Source: Stenocarpella maydis
Taxonomy: Eukaryota > Ascomycota > Sordariomycetes > Diaporthales > Diaporthaceae
Direction of reading: 5' to 3'
DNA: 64,000 nt
Assembly (NCBI GenBank): GCA_002270565.1
Contig: NQMI01000033.1
Span: 124,001-188,000, forward strand
The notes under the pieces are model-generated. The model saw only the letters and a program-made list of their open reading frames with translations, did no database searches and was not told the origin of the DNA. Shown piece after piece: positions 23,078 to 34,549 of the stretch (positions within the stretch are counted from its first letter, which is position 1; each line of letters starts with the position of its first letter). A program made the translations under genes and the position numbers.

Positions 23078-26000
23078 ATGCGGTGGTCCGGAAAGGCAGC
23101 AGCCCTGGCCTGGGCCCTCGCGGCCGGGTTCAGACAAGTGCATGCGGCCGACTGGCCGCTGCACAACAACAGCCTGACGACGCTGGTGGAGTGGGACCAC
23201 TACAGCTTCCACGTGAACGGGGAGCGGCTCTTTGTCTTCTCGGGCGAGTTCCACTACTGGCGCTTCCCCGTGCCGGAGCTGTGGCGAGACCTCCTCGAAA
23301 AGGTGCGGGCGGCCGGGTTCAACGCCTTCAGCATCTACGGGCACTGGGGCTTCCACAGCCCCTCTGACGGAGTGCTGGACTTCGAGAGCGGCGCGCACAA
23401 CTACACGCCCATCATGGACCTCGCCAAGGAGCTCGGCATGTACATGATCGTCCGGCCAGGCCCCTATGTCAACGCCGAGACGAACGCCGGGGGGTATCCG
23501 CTGTGGGTGACGACGGGGGAGTACGGCACGCTGCGGAATAATGACCCGCGGTACACGGCGGCGTGGAAGCCATACTGGACAAACATGTCCAGTCTGATTG
23601 CACCTCATCTCATCACCAACGGCGGAAATGTGATCTTGTTCCAGGTCGAGAACGAGTTCGGCCAGCAGTGGGAGGATGTCGCGGCCAAGACGCCGAATGT
23701 CCCTGCGGGCGAGTATATGCAGCTCCTTGAAGACTCGGCACGGACGAGTGGCATCGATGTTCCCCTGACCCATAATGACCCGAACATGAGGGCCTTCTCC
23801 TGGAGCAAGGACTACAGCGACGGAATCGGCAACGTCGATGTCGTGGGCCTGGACTCATACCCTTCGTGCTGGAGTTGCGACCTCACCGAGTGCACTGGCA
23901 CGAACGGCAAGTATGTCGCGTACCAGGTCGTCGACTACTACGACTACTTCCAGAGCTTTTCACCCACGCAGCCCAACTTCATGCCCGAGTTCCAGGGCGG
24001 CTCATACAACCCGTGGGGTGGTCCTGAGGGCGGCTGCCCGTCAGACATCGGCGTCGACTTCGCCAACCTCTTCTACCGCAACCTGATATACCAGCGTGTC
24101 ACGGCCATCAGCCTGTATATGCTGTTCGGCGGCACAAACTGGGGCTGGCTGGCAACTCCAGTCGTTGCGAGCAGCTATGACTACTCGAGCCCCGTGTCCG
24201 AGAACCGCGCCATCGGCAGCAAATACTACGAGACCAAGCTGTTGACCATGTTCACCCGCGTGGCGAGGGGCCTGGCCAAGACGGACAGGGTCGGCAACAG
24301 CACGGGATACAGCGAAAACAAGGCCATCACCACCGCTGAGCTGCGGAACCCAGACACTGGCGCGGCCTTTTATGCGGTCATGCACCTCGACTCGACCTCG
24401 TCTACGCTCGAGATCTTCAACTTGAACGTCACTACGTCCCGCGGGGCGAAGGTCATCCCACAGCACGGCGGCAGCATCACCATCGACGGCCACCAGGCCA
24501 AGGTTCTGCCGGTAGACTTTAGCTTCGGGAACAAGAACCTGCTGTACTCGACCGCGGAGGTGCTCACGTACTCCATTATTGATGGCAAAGAAGTGCTGGC
24601 GGTTTGGGTCCCAGCGGGCGAGTCTGGCGAGGTTGTTATCGAGGGCGTGGGCTCCGCCAGCCTCGCGAAATCCACGGCCAACACGACCACGACAGCGGTC
24701 AATATTGTGCCTGGGAACTCAAGTGTGACCATCAACTGGTCAAAGACCAGCGGAATGACCGTGGTGACTCTGGTTGACGGTGCGCAGGTTGTCATCCTCG
24801 ACCGCCCCTCGGCGTACGTATTCTGGGCCCCTAGTCTCGGAAACGACCCTTTATACCCCGTGAACAACACAGGCAAGTCAATCCGCCCGGTCATAAGATC
24901 TTCAGGACGCAGGGGGTGGCTGACATATCCTGCCAGTGCCCGTCCAAGGTCCTTACCTGGTCCGTTCAGCGTCTATCACCGAGAAGACACTGGAGCTCGT
25001 TGGTGACATTGACAGTACTACTACCCTGACCATCTTCGCGCCACCCCTAGACTCCGTGACCTGGAACGGAGTCGATCTCTCTAGCGTCTCCAGAGACGGG
25101 AACATTCTCACAGCCACCGTTCAAAAGCCAGAGTCATTCACACTGCCCACTCTCGGGCCTTGGAAGTGGCACGACAGTTTGCCAGAGATCAAACCGAACT
25201 ACACCATCTCGCCCAACGTGTGGATCATAGCAGACCACCAAAACACGTCCAACCCATCGAAGCCGGCGCCTAACAATCCGGTGCTGTTTCTGGACGACTA
25301 CCACGTGCACGTGGGCAACTCCATCTACCGCGCCACATTCCCCAGTACGCCTTCCTCTCCAAGCGGCGTCTACCTCAACATAACAGGCGGGAGGGCCTTC
25401 GGTTACTCGGCGTGGCTGAACGGCGCCTACATTGGCTCGTACCTGGGGGCCGCCGCGTCCGCGACAGGGCAGACCCAGCTGTCCTTTGCGAACGCGACGC
25501 TCGCCGCGGAGGGCAGGGACAACGTGCTGGTGGTGGCGATGGACAACTCGGGCCACGACGAGACCACAGGCGCCATCACGCCCCGGGGGATCTGGAACGC
25601 GACGCTCGTCGGGGCAGAGGCAAGCTTCACGGACTGGAAGATCGCGGGCCCGGCGGGGGGCGAGGACAACATCGACCCGGTCCGCGGCGTGTACAACGAG
25701 GGAGGGCTGTACGCCGAGCGCGTGGGCATGCACCTCCCCGGGTACCCTGATGGCGACTGGGAGAGCGTCGGTGGAAGCGGCACTGAAGCAACCACAACAA
25801 CGCTCGTTGTTCCGGCCGCGGGGATCAGAGTCTTCCGAACCGTCGTGCCGCTCTCTGTTCCTGAGGGTCTTGACGTGTCCATATCGTTCAGGTTCTCGGC
25901 ACCGGGCAATGCGAGCACCAAGAGTACTTTTGTGCCTGATGATGCGGCTCACTCGAACCAGCTGCGGGCGCTGCTGTTCGTCAACGGGTACCAATATGGT

Positions 26001-26231
26001 CGGTTCAGCCCATACATTGGCAACCAGATCACGTTCCCCGTGCCGACAGGCATCCTGGATTATGACGGTGACAACACCATTGCCGTGACGGTTTGGAGCC
26101 AGAGCGAGCAGGGTGTTGAGGTGAGACTGGACTGGAATGTCGATTATGTGCACACAACTGGGTACGACATGGGCTTTGACGCGAAGTCCTTGAGGCCTGG
26201 GTGGTCTGAGGATAGGTTGGCCTATGCCTAG
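23078..26231 (+). CDS. Secreted beta-galactosidase, GH35
   Basis: Extracellular enzyme removing terminal beta-D-galactose from pectin side chains, arabinogalactan or galacto-oligosaccharides. Exons 23078-24872 and 24937-26231 predict 1029 aa, the usual size of large fungal GH35 enzymes. The ATG at 23078 begins a signal peptide ([18 protein letters not shown], cleaved near VHAADW). The catalytic TIM barrel shows [27 protein letters not shown], the acid/base in QVENEFGQQ (Glu193) and the nucleophile in [11 protein letters not shown] (Glu304), then MLFGGTNWG. The rest holds beta-rich domains with many N-glycosylation sequons. The intron is 64 nt and begins with GC, not GT (G|GCAAGT...TGCCAG). 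Joining it gives [13 protein letters not shown], which fits the family. The frame is open upstream to 22916, but without a signal peptide there. Regulation by galactose or pectin is inferred only. Confidence 0.97.
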
Positions 26232-26529
26232 TAGAGATGAAGACTTATATAAATGGCCCCCTAGCTAGGGTAATATGCATATCCTCATTCGTATTATAAG
26301 ATTACTTTTTAACCATTATTTGTGTCAGCCACAGATGCCACCTGGGACAACCAGAATCAACTAAAGTATTTGGGCCAAGAATCCATAGCTGTGGGACTGC
26401 CTATATGACACCCCGTTACATTCTCTATCCACAAGCAAGATCAGTCTTTGACCCATTTCCGCAACCGAGGTGGCAAGCCTTGCACAAGCCTGTCCCCCCT
26501 CCTACGCATAAACCAGTCAATTGGGAGCC

Positions 26530-28102
26530 CTAGCCCTTTTGATATAAAAAAGAAAGATCATTCTTGCTCCCACTGATCATCTTGTTTATCATGCGTTGCT
26601 TTCCAAGTCCTGCACCATGGCTGCTGTTGACCTGCTCAGCTTGGGCAGCCTCCTTTGCTTCCTGGTCTGCTGCGGCTGTTTGAGCCCTTAAGAGCATGTG
26701 GCCACGAGACAAACAGACACACTCGTCCTTGTGGTCCGTGGCTAAGAATTCTGGCCACACCTTTGTTGCGATGTCTTCCATCACCAGATGAGCTTGCGGC
26801 TCTGGCCTCGGCTTTGCAGAACTTCCTATTGAGGATTTTCCTTTAGGCAATAGACCGGGAAGAGGTGCCCACTGTAGTAATAGACCCTGAGCATTGAAGC
26901 GAGGCTCAAAATGAGCCTCCAATCTGTGCTCGTACAGTTGAAGAGTCATCCACTCCTTGCAGGCCTTTTGGTACCATTGTGACACAGCAGTATCAAAAGC
27001 CTGTTTATCCTCTGGGGAGGATATCAAGGGACCGACCAGATCGACGACTTCTTCAATAGCAGCATCCGTTCGTTTGCTGGCATTGACGCTCTGTCCCTCC
27101 CGGTCAATGTTGAGCAGCACACTGCGCACCCATTGACCGTCCAACGTCGTGTTGATCTGAGCGAGTATCTCCGCCACCTGGGAGCCGTGCTCAGCCAGAT
27201 ATACCGGCTGGAATACGTGCTTGCATGCGGCATCAGCAATCAGGCGAAGTAAAGCTGCTGCACGCATCTGTCTTGCCGCTTCCGAATTGCTCGGCGGGAG
27301 GGGGATTTCAGTGAGCGAGCCGTGCTTGGTGAAGTTTTGCCAAGGTCGTCCACGCATTACCTGCGGCTGGAGCACCAGTTGACCAAAACGGTCGTGTACC
27401 AAGCCCTGTGCCTCTTTGAACAGTGCTCGCAGAGTTTCATTGCTGCTACAGGGTCAGCAGTGTTATAATCAAGTGAAAATAAAGCCTACAGACTTACATG
27501 GCTTTCAAGTCCGTGTTGGACTCAACTTTTTTAAGAGGCAGGAACCGCTCTTTGAAGCCTGCCAATTCCTGGCTTGCCTTGTCATACTGATGCTTGATGC
27601 GATCTCTGTCCGCCTGCGTCTCCTCCAAGTCCTGTTTGGTCTTCTCTGCAGACATTAGTTGCTCTTCCATTTGCTTCAGACTTTTCATGTGTTCGGTAAT
27701 CAACTTGTTGTTGGCTTTCAACTCCATTTCGAGCTTCTGGACTTCTTCCACTGCCTTTTGGAACTTATCCTGATTTTCGACGACCAACAGCTCAGATTTT
27801 TCGAGTTTCTGTTTCTCTTTTATGCGAAGGTCCTTCTCGGCTTGTTTCTTATTTCTGACTTCCTGGTTTGCGTCTAAAAGCTGCTCCTGGAATTTCTTGG
27901 CCTCCTCTAGCCAGTTTGTGAGCTGCTCCTTATCTTCCCTCAGAGTCTTCATCTCCGACACCATGTTCTTGATGCTTTCGTAGCCCTTGTCCTTAGTTAT
28001 GGTACTTATAAGTTTGACGAAGGCCTCGGCCTCTTTCTGCTCGACTGCTGATTGACCTTGGACATTTGGTGGCGGCTGCTTGGTAGACGTGGACGTGGAC
28101 AT
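26530..28102 (-). CDS. Long coiled-coil protein of unknown function
   Basis: Exons 28102-27498 and 27445-26530 predict 506 aa, joined by a 52-nt intron (donor GTAAGT). The acceptor TAGCAG offers two sites 3 nt apart, so isoforms differing by one residue are possible. Residues 20-190 form a strong heptad coiled coil rich in Glu, Lys and Gln (for example LEEAKKFQEQLLDANQEVRN). After the intron the protein is helical but less regular (NETLRALFKEAQGLVHDRFG and RMRAAALLRLIADAACKHVF-like stretches). No membrane segment, signal peptide or known domain is seen. Resemblance to cytoskeletal or motor-associated proteins rests only on the coiled coil. The start ATG is preceded by a clean leader and lies 540 bp before the transposon block. 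Confidence 0.8.
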
Positions 28103-28640
28103 TTTGACACATCACAGCGGTGCAAGTGCGAGGGTGAGAATGGTCGATAGTGCTGCTTTTGTGTTGCAATATTTGGTTTTGAATATTGAAATGATATTGA
28201 AAGATCATCCTCCTCGGCAGACCGTACCATTTAAGTATGCTTTGTCGAGCGGCGATATCTTGAGCGGTTGGGCCTCAACGGCCTTCACATGCACAATCAT
28301 GTTAGGCATCCGCGTGCTCATGCACGCGATCGTCAAAGGCACGCCTCAAACTTGCTTTGGCGCGTAGAATGGTACCAGTAGGCCTCCCGCAGATACGGGT
28401 TTCCGGTCAAATGCTCAAGCTCAGTGGCTATTAAATCGAAGCGCATCTGCAGGTCGCACTGATTATGCCTGACAGCTGTTCCAACAGATGCAGATGCAAG
28501 TCTCGAGGATGCTCATGCAAGTTTAGTTTCACTGAAAGCTGACCGACCTATGCGGGCGGTACTAACCGTAGCCGATGGCTATAAAGGAGCTAGTTACGAG
28601 TGGTATGGGGCTACCACCTAATATGCAGGCCTGAACCAAT
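28103..28640. other. Intergenic before the AT-rich block
   Basis: Holds the promoter of the coiled-coil gene, then normal-composition sequence without a gene. Around 28640 the composition drops sharply to AT-rich sequence. Confidence 0.4.
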
Positions 28641-31150
28641 AGAGCATCTTCTGGATCGGGTGAATACTGGCATGGGGATTTAGATCTATTTTATAAGGCT
28701 AAAGTGACTAGTGTACCAATAGGACAATTATAAACATAAATTTAATACTTATTATAAATTTAAAAAACTATTTTCTATAAAACATACCTAATAATCTGTG
28801 ATAATCAAAGGGTTCCCGAGTACGCTAAACCTGGAAGATCAAGGGTTTATATTCGGAATACATTATTAGGCGGTTAGTAAGCAATATTATTAACTGATAA
28901 TGATCACTAGCTATAAGGCTATCCAATGCTGGGATTGAATACTTAGATTAACGACTGAAGAGTCTGTTCTATAAAAACTATCTACTATAGTAATAACTAT
29001 ATCCGTATATATGTTCCGACTCTTCAGTAGCTTGCAGGCTCGCACGCCGAGCCATTAAGCCATTGCATAAGGCTTAATACTTTATCCTTCAAGCAGGCTT
29101 ATATAGCTTGCAATCAAGTATTACAAGCCGGACCCTAACCTTAATAAGGTAGCATTACTAATTGGATTAGGCGGGGCGCTCTTTTTGGGGGTTATTTCCC
29201 AACCTACGGGGTTATCTTCTATAGTAGTTAGCCGCTAATATATGTTAGTTTATAACACTATCTCCCTCCTTACTTCTTTCATCCTTAAAAGTATTTCATA
29301 AGTTATTTTCATTTATTAGTGCCTCCATTTATGCCTTTCTAATCCATTATATTATTTGGAGTTAAGGATTCCCAGGTTTCTAAATTATCTCATTATTTCA
29401 GGAAGGTTGAGCAATATAATTCCTTATTATTTACCATTCTACAGAACGCTATTATTATGCAGCCTTATTCTTCTTATAAGGCGCAGGGCATTAAGAGTTA
29501 CAAGGTCTCAAAGAAGGCCTCTAGTTGTTATACTGAGTGCATTCAGTAGTAGCGGTTAAAGTATAATATCCTAGAACTAAATAACTCTAAGGACCTTTTA
29601 TATATCTCAGCTTAGCACTAAAAACTAAAGAATAAGATTGAAAAGTTAGAGGAGAAGCTCCTTCATTTGCATAAGTAGAAGTATATATAGTATAAGCAAA
29701 TATCTTGGGCTATCCATTAGTGTTTATTAAATTTAGATGAGTTAGATTATATGGAGAAGGAGGAAGCTAATACTAAGTAGAGGCGGATTACTAAGTAGTC
29801 CGCTAAGGTTGTTTACTAAAGTTCCACTAAGAAGGCTAGTAAGATAGTAGTACAGGAGGTATAGCTGCATTCTAAGGGTGAAGTAGGAGTTTTTAATTAA
29901 AGTTCCTTAATGAATAATAGTACTAGTTGATCTGAATTTATAGGTACTAGTAATAAGGGTAGTAAAGGAAATGTGCCTATGAGTGGCTTATCTTAGTGCC
30001 TGATTTTTATTACTGGGAATGGAACTTGTTTAACTATTATCTGACTAGTCCTAGCTCCTGGCTGTCCTTAGTCTACTAGTTATACTGTATTGTTCTGGTC
30101 TTGTTTTTCTGTAACTAGTATTCATTAGAGTGTAGGGTGCGGATACTGGTATTCGTTTAGATGGGTTTTTGGGTGTAACTAGTATTCGGGTTATTAGTTG
30201 GATAGTATAACTAACATTAGTGTATTTTTCCAAGGGGTTAATTAGTTACTAGCTTCTAGTCATTCCCCTTATAACTAGTTTCTTATTAGTTGTTTTCCTA
30301 TTTAGCTGTAAGGTTTAGGGTTCCTTATGTGGTTTCGTTATAACATTAGTTTATTATAACTTATTATATATGGGGTTTTCAAGCTGCATTCCTGGTTTCT
30401 AGAACTATTTCATAATGGTTCGCATATAGTACTTTCCAAGTTCATTATAATAATGAGTTAAGTTTTAGGCTGGTTCCTATATATTTTTACTAGAGTTATA
30501 GCCTTTCCACTTAATAAGGTACTCCATTATTCCTTAGTACTATATTAAGTCCATAATATTTTCTACTTTATATTCCTTATTATATTCATTAAGGGTTTCA
30601 ATCTATATTTTAAGTTTTGCATTTTTATATGCTAGTTTTAAGAGTAAGATATAAAAGACTGGGTATTATTTCATTCCTTTAGGTAGTAAAAGTTTATAGT
30701 TAGTATCTAAAAGTTTTCTTAAAATTTTAAAGAGGCTGATTTTCTTATAGTCAAGCTTTTCATTAGATTGCTTAGTTTTAATATTTCAATAAAGGAGGTA
30801 GACCTTATCTCCCTTCTTAAGAATTAGTCCCTTAATTCTTTTCTAATTTACATATTTTAATATTCATTCTTATATAAAAGAAAGTTCTGCTTAAATATCC
30901 TTCTGGATTTATCTGATTCATATTACTTTTTATTCTGTTAATTCCGCTAGGGTGTTATCTGGTAGTAATTCACAGTATGCCTGAGGTTTATATCTATAGA
31001 GTATAAAGAAAGGTAACTGCTTAGTTGTGCTGGTAGTTGCACTATTATAGGCAAACTGTACTAATAGTAGCAGTTTAACCCAATTATCCTATAATTAATT
31101 AATATAATATTAGAAATATTATTCCATAATCTAGTTAATTCATTCTATTT
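28640..31150 (-). mobile_element. RIP-degraded Ty3/gypsy-type retrotransposon remnant
   Basis: A very AT-rich block full of TA dinucleotides and stop codons. On the minus strand from about 31130 to 30430 the integrase C-terminal part of a fungal chromovirus is still readable between stops: QLPFFALYRYKPQAY-like, KGDKVYLL and NYKLLLPKGMK, then a chromodomain end with EYLIKWKGYN near 30510. Most stops sit where Gln (CAA/CAG) would be expected, as TAA/TAG, which is the signature of CpA-to-TpA change by RIP. On the plus strand around 29460-29960 there is a separate coiled-coil-like, heavily stopped frame (KLEEKLLHLHK), perhaps the gag-like protein of another element. No intact LTR pair was found. 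The element cannot be active. Confidence 0.7.
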
Positions 31151-32768
31151 AAGTCAAAGGGCCCACATTCGGACCACCCCCTGATTCGGACCACCCCATA
31201 CCCGCGTATGCGTTGAACCCACCCTATCATAAATACCGCGATATCATTATGATAAAATTTTTTCTTTTTTTCAAACTTTAAAAATATCATCTTTAATTAC
31301 TAATGAAGCTATATACTGAGTTGGATATAGCTGCGGGCCTTGAGGCTATCTTAGCAGGCGCTAGTATATAAGAGGTTGCCCGGCATTGGGGCATTCCAAG
31401 GATTATACTTCATTATTGTTTCGCTGGTGCCTAAAGCCATTCTGATGCTGCTGAGCCTTAAATGAAGCTATTATGAACCCAAGAAGTATGTCTGTTTAGC
31501 TGGGTAATTACCTAGGCTGAGTTGGGGCTGCTGGTAACCTATTTTAAAATGAGGTTCTTTGCCGCCCGGGTTGCCTGCTCATACTATTGCTAACCACCCT
31601 TCGGCTATAAATGGCTAAGGGGCTTTCTAATAAGAAATCCTGAGATCTAAAGCATATGAAGCCGTTAGATAAGTTCTTCTTAAGTAAACGGGGCTAATAT
31701 GACTATAATTAAAGAATGGTTTAACCTCTTTTGGCTCTTAGAGATTGAGAAGATTTTAGTTGAGAATCGTTATAACCTTGATAAAGGCAGTATAGCTGAA
31801 GGCAAGGGAATGAATGGAATAGTACTTAGGCTGGAAGGGAGGAAGGTTATTACTTAAAAAAACCATGCTTCTTGTACTTGGACCTCCTTTCTTGAGTATA
31901 TTTCCGCTATAGGGTAATTATACTCTCCTTTCATTATTTTTAAGGGGAAATTAGTATAATAATAATTGTTTAAGACCCTTAAGAGTCTTAGAAATTGGGA
32001 ATTTACGGTAATACCAAATGGATGGACTAATAATGATATGGTGCTTGAGTAGCTTTAAAAAGTCTTTATCCCTTGGATTAAGCTAAAGGACTCAAATTAG
32101 TAGCATTTACTAGTGATGGATGGGTATAAAAGCTATATAACCTTTGAATTTATATGGGAATGCTTCTTGAATAAGATATATTGCCTTTATTTACTACCTT
32201 ATACCTTATATATCTTATAACCTTTAGATTTGGGGGTCTTCTTAAGCTTAAAGGCTGCTTATTGATGAGAGGCTGGTCTTATCAACTTATACTTTGAAGA
32301 TACCCATTCTGGTAAATAATTATTCCTTTACTGCTATTGGAAGGCTTGACTAAGTGGTTTAGACTTAATTTACGTTAAATCTGGGTGGCGTGGTATAGGT
32401 CTATGGCCTATGAATATAGCTAAGCTACTATTAAGTGCTCTTATGCTTGAAAACTCTAATAAATTGACTACTAGAACTGAATCTGATGAGGAGAATTGAA
32501 TTAGAGGGGTTGAATTAATTACTTTAGTATCAATTTTGCTAGAGGTAATAAAGTGGTTGACTCCCTGGGTATCCCGAGAGGTACGGGCTATTCTTACTGA
32601 TTATCCTACTTAAGAACACTCGGATATAACTTAATGAGTCCTCTTTAGGAAGGTATAAAAAGTATATGATGAGAAAGAGTGGGAAGTGGTAATGCTTATG
32701 AGAGAAAACCAGGCTCTTAAAAACAAATTAGAGGCCATAGTACCTTAAAAGAGGAGGAGGGTTGAAAC
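31150..32768 (+). mobile_element. RIP-degraded pogo/Fot-like DNA transposon
   Basis: From the ATG at 31303 the plus strand reads as a pogo/Fot-like (Tc1-mariner superfamily) transposase broken by many TAA/TAG codons. The N-terminal helix-turn-helix part is seen as MKLYTELDIAAGLEAILAGA, EVARHWGIPR and SHSDAAEP. The DDE region is seen as NRYNLDKGSIAEGKGMNG-like, then LLVMDGYKSYITFEFIWECF-like and YLLPYTLYIL-like stretches, with the conserved GHGSH-type motif already changed. A repeated motif (ATTCGGACCACCCC) near 31166-31198 is probably its left terminal region. The right end is cut at the ambiguous base at 32769. The DDE core is too damaged for activity. Family call is firm at superfamily level. 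Confidence 0.75.
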
Positions 32769-33415
32769 NGCCTCTGCTCCGCCATCCGCTGTGCCTACGA
32801 CACCCGGTCTGTCGCCTATGCCGCCCCGGCCGGCATCCACCGCGTCTACGCCGGCTTTGTCTACGCTGCCCGGGCCCACAAATTTGCCGATCCGGCGGTC
32901 CGGGGCCTGAGGGACGAGATCCCCGGGTTCTCCGCCGACCTCATCGCCCGTGGTGACGGCCGGCTGGCAGTCCCCGACGTGCCAGGGCAACGAGGCGCTC
33001 GAGCGGCGGAAGAAGCTACCTGACAACCAAGCCGGAGGATGGACAGTCCAGCTCCCGGGGCGAGCGCTGGTGTCGACCGCTGTTGGAGGGCATGGAGGGC
33101 ATTTGAGAAGAATTCGAGGGGAAGACGAGAAAGGGAATTACCTGTGCAGTCGAGGATGAGGGTAGCCGCGTCCGGAGTCAGACGTTGAGAGCCGCCCTTG
33201 GACGTCCTCCCGGGCTTCTGAAGAGAAACTGCGAAGCGTTGGAGTGGGAGACGCAAAGGAAGCACGGCTCTGAGTTTTAAAAACTAAGAAGGACATGGAG
33301 GGACGTAAGGGGCTCTTTAAGGCAACGGAGATGATAGACTGTCCTTTGGAAGACTAAAAGGAAGAGAGAGGGACGCATAGAGAGGAGGCACACAGGGGAA
33401 CGTGGACAGAGGACG
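32769..33415. other. Abrupt GC-rich segment after an ambiguous base
   Basis: The single N at 32769 separates the AT-rich transposon from about 300 bp of very GC-rich DNA with an open frame on the plus strand (reading includes GIHRVYAGFVYAARAHKFAD and GLRDEIPGFSADLIARGDG) up to a stop near 33025. The frame looks like real coding sequence but I do not recognise it, and it has no start. The rest of the segment, to the left end of the inverted-repeat element, is purine-rich and empty. Confidence 0.4.
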
Positions 33416-34090
33416 CAGTCAACGTCCGCCTACCCAGCTTTTCAGGACCGCCTACCCAGCTCGACCCTGTTCGCCCACCCAGTACAAGAAATTTAGCATG
33501 CAGCCTACTATAATTTCTTATACCTCCTCTCTAAAATACCCCGCCTTAAAGCTCTCAGAGCCCCTTAATATGTCTAGGGGAGGGGCCCTTTCTCTAAGTA
33601 TTTAAAGGGCTTTGTAAGGGGGCTGTTGGCTGGGTCACGTATTGCAATACGATTGGGGGTTATGATTAAAATTCTCTATATAGGAGTAGTGGGTGTAGTG
33701 GGCGTAGCCCGCCAGCTATCTCGGGCTTATATAGAGGGTAGTGGTTGCTGAGTAAGCAACTACGCCCTCTGGCTACAGTATGGTGGCTGTAGCGCTAGCC
33801 CACCAGTGTGCTGTTGCACACTGCTATTGCCACAGGGGCTTTATTTAAGTATGTAAAGGGCCTTTTGCTTAAGTATATTAAAAGCCCATTATGTATACTA
33901 AAAGCTTACTATGTATATTAAAAGCTTATTAGGTATGTTAAAAGCTATTTAAATAAAGAATTTAAAGGGTCAGAGTAGCGGGGTAGCTCTTTTCCTCTTT
34001 AAGAGGTATAAAAATCCCTAATATGCTGCACGCTTAATGCTTGTACTGGGTGGGCGAACAGGGTCGAGCTGGGTAGGCGGACGTTGACTG
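33416..34090. mobile_element. 675-bp non-autonomous inverted-repeat element (MITE-like)
   Basis: The left end begins CAGTCAACGTCCGCCTACCC at 33416, and the right end at 34040-34090 is its reverse complement over about 51 bp (ending GGCGGACGTTGACTG). The left repeat contains a short extra duplication (33439-33460) of CCGCCTACCCAGCT. The interior is AT-rich and non-coding, and includes a degenerate 20-bp tandem repeat (around 33880-33955, AAAAGCTTA-type) and the perfect palindrome CGTATTGCAATACG at 33638-33651. No clear target-site duplication was identified. It resembles a non-autonomous DNA transposon mobilised by a partner outside this window. Confidence 0.85.
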
Positions 34091-34549
34091 CAGAAGATGC
34101 AGTGTAACCCCCTGCATGTGTTTTCCATCCCGTTAGGGCCTGTAAGAGCACCAGTACTGACGAGGCATGGTTTTTCCGCCTTTAGATTTCAGATGCAGCG
34201 ACCCTCATTAGTATATATCCTGAAGATCATGTACCGGTGCTTCTGCAGGCTCTAGATGGATATCAAAACTATGTTGTTTTGATTGCCTGACGTGAACACT
34301 TCACTTCACATTTGAAGTTTAATGTGTTCTGCGGGCGGACCCACTGCACAGCACAGCATGCGTTTTTAGTGGGTCCAAGCATCTGTAAGCGCCCTCGCCT
34401 GAGGCTAGCAGTTGTTGAGTGGTTTCGTTTTCAATGTTTCGGCCTCGTCCCTGCGACATCAGTCTTCCACAGCTTCCCCGCACCAACCACGACCAGCGAA
34501 GCATCGCAGACAGCGCCTCTGCTGACGTTTGCGCAAGAGTCTCGCCAAC
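34091..34549. other. Intergenic before the BTB cluster
   Basis: About 460 bp between the inverted-repeat element and the first BTB gene, presumably containing its promoter. No gene seen. Confidence 0.4.

Noticed and set aside
25134..26153. 340-codon minus-strand frame
   Set aside because: Antisense to the second GH35 exon in high-GC DNA, where stop codons are rare. No domain.
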